This document shows, piece by piece, positions 9,865 through 17,167 of a stretch of DNA of 64,000 nucleotides (within the stretch, counting starts at the first letter, position 1; each line of letters opens with the position of its first letter). The DNA comes from Empedobacter tilapiae (GTDB lineage Bacteria; Bacteroidota; Bacteroidia; Flavobacteriales; Weeksellaceae). The translations under genes and the position numbers were made by a program. The notes beneath the pieces were generated by a model. The model ran no database searches. It was not told the DNA's origin and worked only from the letters and a program-made list of their open reading frames with translations. Location of the stretch: assembly GCF_004785645.1 (NCBI RefSeq), contig NZ_SRPE01000014.1:25017-89016 (forward strand), given 5' to 3'.

Positions 9865-10122
9865 ATGCAAAACACTTACTTTTTTACACAAAAAGAGAAG
9901 GATAGCAACGAGTTAAAACTTCTTTTAGTAGAGTTAATTACGAATATACAACCCACGGACAAAGATCACGGATTCTACGACAGTGCAGATGTAAAAAGGC
10001 TGCTTAACGTTAGTGACAAAACGTTGTATCGCATGAGGAGAAACAAGACGATTCCTTGTTTTAAGCTCGGTAAAAAGTACTTTTACCCAAAACATTTCTT
10101 TAACAAAAAAGCTCTTGGATAA
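9865..10122 (+). CDS. Excisionase-like helix-turn-helix protein
   Basis: About 85 residues from the ATG at 9865, preferred over an upstream in-frame ATG at 9811 whose product would begin with non-conserved hydrophobic sequence. The C-terminal half is a MerR/excisionase-type HTH (HTH_17): FYDSADVKRLLNVSDKTLYR, then KTIPCFKLGKKYFYPKHFF. Such proteins are widespread on Bacteroidetes mobile elements, where they act as excisionases or regulators. No integrase is visible here. It marks the left side of the accessory island. Confidence 0.75.
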   Translation: MQNTYFFTQKEKDSNELKLLLVELITNIQPTDKDHGFYDSADVKRLLNVSDKTLYRMRRNKTIPCFKLGKKYFYPKHFFNKKALG

Positions 10123-10134
10123 GAGCTTTTTTTT
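10105..10134 (+). terminator. Intrinsic terminator overlapping a stop codon
   Basis: The arms aaaaaagctctt and aagagctttttt enclose a GGAT loop and are followed by a T run. The stem includes the last codons and the stop of the HTH gene. Confidence 0.8.
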
Positions 10135-10152
10135 GGTATAAAATTATATTTA

Positions 10153-11184
10153 TTAGGTTACATTACTTTCCATACTTGCAATCATACTTTTTATTATTTC
10201 AGTGTTAGGATATTCTACTTGTTTCATAGCTTTATGTTTAAAAATATCTAGAATTTTTTTATTTAATTCGTCAACAAATTTATCATCATAATAAGGTGGG
10301 TAATTGCTTTTTCCTGTAGTTATACTAATTCTTCTTTTGTCAAATTCAGTCGAATATTCCACTTGAGGTGACAATAATTCAAATAATCTTTTGTCATTGG
10401 TTATAAATATAGAGTTAACATCTTCATCAATAATTTCTGACAATTGTTTTGAATTCCTACTCAATCTTGCATGTAACAGATCCCAAGAACTTCCCCATAA
10501 AGCTTTTAAAGTTTTTTCTTTACTTGAATTTTCTTTAATCATTGTATTGAAACTATTATTTCCACCAAAAATTTGAAAGGCTAATTGATATTCTAAACCT
10601 AAAATTAGTCCAATTTTATTGTTCATCCAATCTACAAATTCAATAATATTTTCCTTTGCCTTATGTTTACTCAAATCTTTACTAGCTATTTCTCTAATTT
10701 TTAATAATGCACTGTAATGAATCAATATTTGTTCAACAAATACAGATGCATCATTATTCAAATTTGGCTTTTTACTTGAAAAAAAATTAGATGAAAAATC
10801 AAAATTATTTGTTTTAAGTCTTTCTAAAGGAATCTGAAAAGCAAACATTAGTTTATTACTTATGTCAAAAAATTTTTCTGTATTTAATTTATATGTTGCT
10901 TTATCTAATGATAATTCTAAAAGGGCAAATATTTCAAAAGGAGGCATTGATTTTTTTTGTGAATATTTTATTAATTCAAATACCTTTCTTTTAGAATCTT
11001 TATTAATATTTTTTTTATTAACTATATTCACTATGTCTAAACAAACTGAGCTGTCTAGCACAAGAAGGGTTTTCTTTTCTAAATTTGGATTTGATTTATA
11101 AAAACCTTTTAAAGCTCCAAATTTAGTTAAATAGTGATATTCAATTTTTGTATTCAATTTAATAAAATTTATGTTAACATTCAA
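10153..11184 (-). CDS. PIN-like nuclease domain protein
   Basis: 343 residues. A conserved LLVLDSSVCLDIV block near residues 40-52 supplies a first Asp. A Glu-bearing helix (PPFEIFALLELSLD) follows, then WDLLHAR near 233, then IFITNDKRLFELL near 260. The D/E/D/TND order is the signature of PIN-like RNase folds (VapC-like and larger stand-alone types). The protein is much longer than a VapC toxin and no antitoxin gene adjoins it. It is the most distal gene of the group containing the caspase-like and RT genes. An RNase effector role is inferred from fold and context. Confidence 0.6.
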   Translation of the reverse strand: MNVNINFIKLNTKIEYHYLTKFGALKGFYKSNPNLEKKTLLVLDSSVCLDIVNIVNKKNINKDSKRKVFELIKYSQKKSMPPFEIFALLELSLDKATYKLNTEKFFDISNKLMFAFQIPLERLKTNNFDFSSNFFSSKKPNLNNDASVFVEQILIHYSALLKIREIASKDLSKHKAKENIIEFVDWMNNKIGLILGLEYQLAFQIFGGNNSFNTMIKENSSKEKTLKALWGSSWDLLHARLSRNSKQLSEIIDEDVNSIFITNDKRLFELLSPQVEYSTEFDKRRISITTGKSNYPPYYDDKFVDELNKKILDIFKHKAMKQVEYPNTEIIKSMIASMESNVT

Positions 11185-11350
11185 CTTGATTTATGAAGTA
11201 AGTAATATTTATATCACCAGACATCCAAAAAACATCTCATAATAAATTACAATTTCACATAAAAGATACAAACTTCATTTAAAACAACTAAACTTGTATT
11301 CTATTATCTTATTTTGAAATTGTACAATTCTTATCGATCATAGTAATAAT

Positions 11351-12559
11351 CTATACTTTATTTTCGTCCTTTAACATCTTCCACATTAACCCTGCAGTTT
11401 CAGCTTGATTTTTACCCCATGCAATTAAATTATTATAATACCCTTCTTTTGTTTTACTAAAAGCAATCATCCTATCATTACATCTACATATAGCCATAAA
11501 CGGATTTTCTAAAATATCAGTTCTTTGAAAGGTAACTGAAGCATAATCATAAGAACCTTTTTCTAAGTCTCCTAATTGATCATATCCATCATAACTAGCT
11601 ATAAAAGTATGTTTGTCAACTTTTATATCTTGCGGAATAAATTCAGCCAACTCTTCATATGTAAATGCAGAACAAAGAAAATTAGTTTCTGTATCATATT
11701 TTTTTAATATTATTTTGTCATTTACATTATAATATGCAAAAATACTTTCCTGCGACATACCGTTTTCCTTTAAGATCTTAGAAGTCTCATAGGAAATTAC
11801 AATTTTGTTCAAGCAATCTGAATGATTAAAAACTTCATGGACAGATGTTTTGTTAATATTAAATACTAATTGACCATTCTGATGCCCAAGCTCTCTTATT
11901 GAACCAAATAAGGGCTGTTGTTTTGAAATACTTCCAACACCTTTGGTTACAGCAACAGCAAGTTCTCCTACAGAAAAAGTTCTTTCAGAATTTTTATTAA
12001 GATATTCTGTTAATATGATAGAAAAAGGGCTACCTTCACCTATACTGCCATCTGAAACTTTCTCATTTCTTCCTGAGCTTATAATCCATCTTGAATTTAA
12101 ACTATTAAGTTTTTGATAATGATCATATATCGATCTACTTTGATTAAAAAAACTACCTGAAAAGCAAGAATCGATAATTAATAACAAATGTTTAACATCT
12201 ATTCCACTTAATATATCAATGATTGTAGAATTTGGCACAAAGTCACTAATTGATTTATCAGCATCAAAAGGCACCCAATAACCTCTATTAGTCAGAGGAT
12301 TTAATTCCCCATGTCCTGCAAAATAAATAATCAAGCTATCCTCTTTAGTTATCAAATAAGAGATTCTATTTAGATCGTCTATTATATTCTTTCTTGTAGC
12401 TTTTTCATTAAATAAAGGTTCTAAAATTAAATCAAAAGAATATTTATTATTAAGTATTTTAATAAGTTTTGATGCATCAAGGACGGCATTGTTTAAAGGT
12501 AAAATTTTACCATTTGAATATTTGTCAATTGCAATTACAAATAAATAGTTTTTTCCCAT
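11351..12559 (-). CDS. Caspase-like (peptidase C14) protein
   Basis: 402 residues. Residues 1-235 form a caspase-fold domain with the His-Cys dyad: His83 in IIYFAGHGE and Cys132 in LLIIDSCFSGSFF. Upstream it has the family N-terminus KNYLFVIAIDKYSNGKILPL. The 165-residue C-terminus is unlike any domain I recognise and might be a sensor or substrate-binding part. Caspase-like proteases act as effectors in several bacterial immune systems. Here the gene lies 109 bp downstream of an unknown gene and 166 bp upstream of the PIN-like gene, in line with the RT gene. The substrate is unknown. Confidence 0.87.
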   Translation of the reverse strand: MGKNYLFVIAIDKYSNGKILPLNNAVLDASKLIKILNNKYSFDLILEPLFNEKATRKNIIDDLNRISYLITKEDSLIIYFAGHGELNPLTNRGYWVPFDADKSISDFVPNSTIIDILSGIDVKHLLLIIDSCFSGSFFNQSRSIYDHYQKLNSLNSRWIISSGRNEKVSDGSIGEGSPFSIILTEYLNKNSERTFSVGELAVAVTKGVGSISKQQPLFGSIRELGHQNGQLVFNINKTSVHEVFNHSDCLNKIVISYETSKILKENGMSQESIFAYYNVNDKIILKKYDTETNFLCSAFTYEELAEFIPQDIKVDKHTFIASYDGYDQLGDLEKGSYDYASVTFQRTDILENPFMAICRCNDRMIAFSKTKEGYYNNLIAWGKNQAETAGLMWKMLKDENKV

Positions 12560-12668
12560 AGTTTAATATTACAATAATCTAAAAAATAACTCTTTATTAT
12601 TTAACAAGAGACTTAAAACAATTGAAAATCTTATCATTTAAAATAGTATTTACGATTAAATAACATTA

Positions 12669-13592
12669 TCAACTGATATTTTTCTGTATTTTATTGAATT
12701 TCCTATTCTTTGTAAGTCCTAAAACTTCATTATATTCTCTTTCCTTTGTTATAGGATTATGTTTTCCTTTAAGAATTTGATAAAAAGACTGTTCAACATC
12801 GCTAGTATCATTTTTTCTAGTAAGACTTAAGTCAAATAAATTACAAATAGCTTTTGCTGATTTAGAAATATCTCCCCATTGTAATTCATCAATCCAATTA
12901 TTTTTTCGCAATTCTACAAATAATTCACACAAGTCTTTTTGACTTCCTTTCCAAACAAATTTTGTTGGAATTTTCATAAATTCTTCCTTAAACTCTATGA
13001 AAGAAGGATTTAGCATTTCAAGTCTCAACTTAATAAATCTAATGTAGATTCTTAAAATATTATCACTGATACTCTTATTTAATACAATGCCATGAAATAT
13101 TTGAATTTGCTTATTTTCTGAATTTAAGATTTCTTGATATTTTTTTAGATGAATAAGTAGTATTCTTTCTTCATCTTCTATACCAAATAGTCTATTTGTT
13201 TCAACAGTAGATTTTAAAACATCATTATATTGATAAACTAATTTTGAAACTTTGTCATTAATTGCATAATAAATAGTTTCAGAAAATATGTCAGTATCCA
13301 TTAGATTCATTATTGTTTTTTCTATCCCTTTTTCAACTAACGTAGGATGGTTTATTTTCCAATCGTTAACAAGTAAATCATAATATTCTCTATATATACT
13401 AAGAGTATTAGTAGAATTTAATGAATAAATTGGAAAACTAAAATTTTGGTATTTATTCATCCATTCTAAATCTGCACTCCTTATTACTGAATTTCTTTTA
13501 AATAATTGAATTTGATTTTTTTTCTCACAATTATTTAATTCTTCTTCTATGAGTTCTAATAAGTCATTTGCAAAATCAATTTCTATAATCAT
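12669..13592 (-). CDS. Unknown protein with RteC-like C-terminus
   Basis: 307 residues and no signal peptide. The last 100 residues (FVWKGSQKDLCELFVELRKN, then AKAICNLFDL, then FYQILKGKHNP) resemble the C-terminal domain of RteC-type proteins from Bacteroidetes conjugative transposons, here as a weak match by eye. The N-terminal 200 residues are helical and unrecognised. It sits between the caspase-like gene and the 261-residue gene on the same strand. It might act as a regulator or adaptor. Confidence 0.55.
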   Translation of the reverse strand: MIIEIDFANDLLELIEEELNNCEKKNQIQLFKRNSVIRSADLEWMNKYQNFSFPIYSLNSTNTLSIYREYYDLLVNDWKINHPTLVEKGIEKTIMNLMDTDIFSETIYYAINDKVSKLVYQYNDVLKSTVETNRLFGIEDEERILLIHLKKYQEILNSENKQIQIFHGIVLNKSISDNILRIYIRFIKLRLEMLNPSFIEFKEEFMKIPTKFVWKGSQKDLCELFVELRKNNWIDELQWGDISKSAKAICNLFDLSLTRKNDTSDVEQSFYQILKGKHNPITKEREYNEVLGLTKNRKFNKIQKNIS

Positions 13593-13760
13593 ATCTTATT
13601 TTTTTTTAAAGATCTTAAATTTGATTTTAGCTTACAATTACAATTAACTTACGAAAGTATCATATTATCAGCTAATGAGATATTTATCAACTCCTTTAAT
13701 AAATTACATATCAATTCATTACTTAATAAAACTTTCACAAAAAACTTCTTGTTAGTAGCA

Positions 13761-14546
13761 TTATGGTTCTATTATTTCGTGCAATTTTAGAATTTTATAT
13801 AATTTAGTTTCAGAGTTCACTTCAACAATTTCTACATCTACTATGAAAATCATTTTTAATGGATTATCATCACAGTTTAACATTTCTTGTTTTTCTGATT
13901 CATTTTCCCAAATAAGATTCAAACTATTCTCATTTAATTCTTTAATTACACCCCTGTTTCCTTTTTTAGAATCTAAATCACGCTTAATTTGATCTAAATA
14001 AAGTGCCTGATTTGTTTTAATAGATTTATCTTTTTGTGTTAACTCCTTTTTTTCTGATCTAATTCTATCTCTAATTATCCTCGATTCATTTTCATTTACA
14101 GATAATGGATTTAGAATAACTCTATTGTTTTTACCTTTTACTTTAATAATAATATTGTTATTATTGTGCGTACCTGGTTCAATTATTTTTTGAAAATTTG
14201 ATAAATCTTTTATATCTAAATCTTTAAAATCATCAGTTTTTTTTCCAGTCAAGAGAAAGTCATAACCTGATTTGATAAACTTTCCAAATTCAACAACTGT
14301 ATTAACATCTCCTAGAAAAGGAAGAATCATTGCAGAACATTCAACTAATGTAGTTACAATACTTCCTTTTTTTATTTCTTGTACAAATAATTCAGCTTCT
14401 GGTCTTTCAGAACCATACTTATCAATTAAAAACTTTTCATATCCATTTGAAATTGCATTAAGTGAATTTGTAAACTCAGTTACTGAGATTGGTTTGTCAT
14501 AATCAATAGTATATTCAAACTGAAATTCATTAATAATAGGCTTCAT
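13761..14546 (-). CDS. Conserved hypothetical protein with hydrophobic helix
   Basis: 261 residues. The N-terminal part (EFQFEYTIDYDKPISVTEF) leads to EIKKGSIVTTLVECSAMILP and a hydrophobic helix up to SGYDFLLTG near residue 105. A charged linker follows, then a C-terminal beta-rich part (LKMIFIVDVEIVEV). The KGS-plus-hydrophobic-helix pattern recurs in uncharacterised proteins of defence islands, from memory. The helix might reach a membrane, but there is no N-terminal Cys as in bacterial gasdermins. It could be a substrate or partner of the nearby protease. Confidence 0.55.
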   Translation of the reverse strand: MKPIINEFQFEYTIDYDKPISVTEFTNSLNAISNGYEKFLIDKYGSERPEAELFVQEIKKGSIVTTLVECSAMILPFLGDVNTVVEFGKFIKSGYDFLLTGKKTDDFKDLDIKDLSNFQKIIEPGTHNNNNIIIKVKGKNNRVILNPLSVNENESRIIRDRIRSEKKELTQKDKSIKTNQALYLDQIKRDLDSKKGNRGVIKELNENSLNLIWENESEKQEMLNCDDNPLKMIFIVDVEIVEVNSETKLYKILKLHEIIEP

Positions 14547-14666
14547 TTATTTAATAGTATGGTTTTGAGCAAAATTGCAATTAAAATAATTTTTTAAGAA
14601 TAGTAAACATATTACCATTTCGTAAAAACATCTATATTTTATATAATAATTCCAAAGATGCAAGAT

Positions 14667-14751
14667 TTACTTCAAAATAAATTACGGTTTCACGTAAATA
14701 GAATATCCTCGTTAAAAAAATAAACGAGGATATTCTATTGTTTTGAAGTAA
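14667..14751. repeat. Nested inverted repeat carrying the TTACGGTTTCACGTAA motif
   Basis: The outer arms ttacttcaaaa (14667-14677) and ttttgaagtaa (14741-14751) enclose inner arms atagaatatcctcgtt (14698-14713) and aacgaggatattctat (14723-14738). Both pairs are perfect. The left side between outer and inner arms holds the 16-nt motif at 14682-14697 that recurs elsewhere in the window. The inner hairpin could end RT transcription, but its T run is short. Confidence 0.75.
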
Positions 14752-14780
14752 TATAAAAACTTTATTACCACAAATATATT

Positions 14781-16085
14781 TTATTCAGTATCATTTTTTT
14801 TTACTTCTTCCTCAATCTTTTTAATTTTATTTTCAACAAGTTCATTTGTGATTGGAATACCACAATTACTTCTTTGTAGATTTGAAATACAGTGATTACT
14901 TTGATTCTTTAATCTTAAATTTTTAGGTAAAGAATCTAACCTTTGTTCCTTTAATTTCCAATCTATTTTTTCTAATTTCATATAGATAATACGATTGATA
15001 ATATAGTCTAAATCATCAGAATATCTATAAATGTCTGTATAAATAAAAGCAGATATCCAACCATCATGTCTGTTTTTTATTTTTGTAAGAAACTCTATAA
15101 GATTTAAGTCAACTTTCCCTTTTAATAATTCCCATAGCTTCTCCTTAAACTTTTCAAAGTTTTCTAGGGATGGATATAATTGCTTTCCATTAAAAGTTAC
15201 TGATAAGAAAGTTAAAGTCTCTTTATCTATATCAGTAATTTTAGTTTTACTGTCGTTCCCTAATGGATGAATTTCTAATTTTAACTCTTTAAGATATTTA
15301 AGAGACTTTTGATATGCATTTTCACATTCTTTTTTTGTTTTGGCTAGAATTACAAAGTCGTCAGCATAACGTACCAAACATAGATTATCTTCAATCAGTT
15401 TTTGATCAAATTCAGATAAATAAATATTTGATAACAAAGGAGAAAGAGCATTACCTTGAGGAATTCCTTTATCTACATTTTCAAAATACTTAATTTTATC
15501 GGCATCGAAATCTCCTAAATTTCCAACTTTCTGACTTAATGCATCTAAAATTAAATGGTTAATTGAGGTATCAGGTAAATTAGGAAATATTTGATTTGAT
15601 AATAAATCTGATTTATCAACTGTTCCAAAGAAATTAATTAAATCTGCTTCTAAAACAAATTTATTATCATTATTATAATGATCTTGAATTTTTAATAATG
15701 CATCTTTAACTCCAATACTTTTTTGATAAGCAAAACTGTAACCTTTACTTTTTGATAATGTTTCAGCGAAAATCTCATCAAGTTGAATTGCTATTGCTTT
15801 AATTACAACCCTATCACATATTTCTGGAATTTGTAGCGGTCTAAATGTATTTTTGCCTTTTTTAGCAATTAATACACCTCTTGTCGGATGAAATTTATAC
15901 TTTCCTAATTTAAGATTTTCAGATATAATTGAAATTTTATCGTCAAGATTTTTTTCAAAAGCTTCTATTGTTTCTCCTGATAGACCATGTGAATCTTTGT
16001 TAAATTTATCAAGCTTTCTCCAAGCTTCTTTAAGAATATCTTTTTCAGATATAATTTGTAAAAGTGTTTGTGTTTTATTTCTCAT
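14781..16085 (-). CDS. Reverse transcriptase, group II-like or defence-associated (DRT-like)
   Basis: 434 residues with a complete RT palm. Motif A is VLEADLINFFGTVDK (Asp148), motif B is GIPQGNALSPLLSNIYLSEF (207-226), and motif C is VRYADDFVILAK (YADD at 240-243). It has an N-terminal RT0-like region (KGKNTFRPLQIPEICDRVV) and a thumb-like C-terminus. There is no maturase, HNH, integrase or nitrilase domain, and no retron NAxxH signature that I can see. No group II intron ribozyme is evident around it. Two identical structured repeats lie 64 bp upstream on the coding side. A defence RT using an adjacent RNA template is the favoured inference; an orphan group II-like RT is the alternative. 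Confidence 0.85.
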   Translation of the reverse strand: MRNKTQTLLQIISEKDILKEAWRKLDKFNKDSHGLSGETIEAFEKNLDDKISIISENLKLGKYKFHPTRGVLIAKKGKNTFRPLQIPEICDRVVIKAIAIQLDEIFAETLSKSKGYSFAYQKSIGVKDALLKIQDHYNNDNKFVLEADLINFFGTVDKSDLLSNQIFPNLPDTSINHLILDALSQKVGNLGDFDADKIKYFENVDKGIPQGNALSPLLSNIYLSEFDQKLIEDNLCLVRYADDFVILAKTKKECENAYQKSLKYLKELKLEIHPLGNDSKTKITDIDKETLTFLSVTFNGKQLYPSLENFEKFKEKLWELLKGKVDLNLIEFLTKIKNRHDGWISAFIYTDIYRYSDDLDYIINRIIYMKLEKIDWKLKEQRLDSLPKNLRLKNQSNHCISNLQRSNCGIPITNELVENKIKKIEEEVKKNDTE

Positions 16086-16113
16086 ATTTCTTGTAGTGCA
16101 AAGACCCTTAGAA

Positions 16114-16126
16114 TGACATATTGTCA
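16114..16126 (-). promoter_or_regulatory. Palindrome before the RT start
   Basis: A 13-nt perfect inverted repeat, tgaca-tat-tgtca, lies about 29 bp upstream of the RT ATG and between it and the first 112-bp repeat. It could be an operator or a small RNA stem. Confidence 0.35.
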
Positions 16127-16148
16127 GTACGATAAACTTTACATAATA

Positions 16149-16260
16149 GAGACAGAAGCCTTAATTGAAATAGTCACGGCAAGAACCATCAAGGTTCGAA
16201 CTAAGACTTTGCTAAGGCGTTCTTCGGCAATCCTTACTTTCGATTGAATTATCAATCTTA
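16149..16260 (-). repeat. 112-bp structured direct repeat, copy 1
   Basis: This copy is identical by eye to that at 16539-16650. Three hairpins are visible: gattga-atta-tcaatc (16242-16257), gaacc-atcaa-ggttc (16183-16197) and taagg...cctta (16213-16236). It is visibly more GC-rich than the surrounding DNA. It ends 63 bp before the RT start codon. Confidence 0.9.
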
Positions 16261-16538
16261 TGTCAAGCGCACACTTAAGAGAAAACTTAAGCTTTAATCG
16301 GTGCGCATAATGATTTGCGTTATAGGTTGTCACTGCGCACTCGCTCTTTTGGGCTTTGGTTGTTCTATCCATACTACTCAAATTTACGGTTTTTTGTTTT
16401 CTGTGCAAGTTTTTTAAAACTTTCGCATTTTTTAACATTTCGGCGCTAGATTGGCTCTCATCTCTACTAAATAAATAGCTTTCTACCATCGTTTCATTGG
16501 GTTTGTGTTTATCATACACAACGGTATCAAACGAGATT

Positions 16539-16650
16539 GAGACAGAAGCCTTAATTGAAATAGTCACGGCAAGAACCATCAAGGTTCGAACTAAGACTTT
16601 GCTAAGGCGTTCTTCGGCAATCCTTACTTTCGATTGAATTATCAATCTTA
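16539..16650 (-). repeat. 112-bp structured direct repeat, copy 2
   Basis: Second copy of the repeat, starting exactly 390 bp from copy 1. The flanking bases differ on both sides, so the repeat boundaries are sharp. The three hairpins are kept. Confidence 0.9.
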
Positions 16651-17167
16651 AGTAAATGAACTTCTATTATTCTAAATATGTCAATTGTTATACCAATATT
16701 GAATTTATGACAGAATTGCATATTATAATTTAAAAATTGGTGTCAGTAACCTAAACTTAGCTAGACAAAAAGTATAATTCAACTTATTATATTCTAGTTT
16801 TCCCTTGTTAAAATAGAGTGTAATTACCAATGACCACTAACATTATTTTACACGAAATTAAATATAGTTTTTTCTCGTGATAAAAACCTCACTTAAAAAC
16901 AATTATCGAGATTCTATAGTTTATTTTTTTTTCGAAATATCGAGTAGAGCAACAGCTAACGATGTTATAGAATTTTTTCTATTGATTGAAATAACATTAG
17001 AGGAAGGTATTTTGTTTTACGGATTTGCATTTATTTTTACTTTCTTTTGAAATAGTTTTTCAGAAACTCAAAAAGCAAAAAAATATTTTTGCCGAAGTTT
17101 GGTTACTTAAGTTACTTTAATAATTGAAATGTTATATTTGCAACAACCTAATATAATAAAAAGTATT
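16651..17167. other. Intergenic region before the ABC-3C operon
   Basis: About 500 bp of very AT-rich DNA. I see no gene, repeat or strong hairpin other than a TATATTTG promoter-like box at 17133-17140, 28 bp before the first ABC-3C start. Confidence 0.5.
17133..17140 (+). promoter_or_regulatory. Putative Bacteroidetes -7 box for the ABC-3C operon
   Basis: TATATTTG fits the TAnnTTTG consensus. It overlaps an earlier in-frame ATG at 17129, which argues that translation starts at 17168 instead. No good -33 box is evident. Confidence 0.4.

Larger units (their letters stand above)
16149..16650 (-). ncRNA. Candidate structured RNA region upstream of the RT
   Basis: Two hairpin-rich 112-bp copies and the 278-bp spacer between them lie on the coding side of the RT, where templates of retrons and defence RTs usually sit. 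The spacer adds more pairings: cttaag-agaaaa-cttaag, and gcgcac (near 16267) and tgcgcac (near 16335) competing for gtgcgc (near 16301). A frame on the minus strand stays open from 16645 to 16139 through both copies, because the 390-bp unit is a multiple of three. No homology to a known DRT RNA can be claimed from sight. A recombination site or cassette end is the alternative. Confidence 0.4.

Noticed and set aside
10153..11184. VapBC toxin-antitoxin pair
   Set aside because: The PIN-like protein is far longer than VapC and no small antitoxin gene precedes it.
13761..14546. Bacterial gasdermin as caspase substrate
   Set aside because: The size is similar, but there is no N-terminal Cys for acylation and the sequence pattern does not fit. 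A structure prediction could reopen this.
14781..16085. Group II intron-encoded protein
   Set aside because: There is no maturase or En domain, and no domain V-like hairpin was seen nearby.
16139..16645. Ordinary 168-residue protein gene
   Set aside because: Start and end come from two copies of one DNA repeat, with no ribosome site or family. It is kept only as part of the repeat-unit hypothesis.
14781..16650. Classical retron
   Set aside because: I see no NAxxH or VTG-type retron signature in the RT and no clear msr/msd inverted repeats a1/a2. A tree would be decisive.
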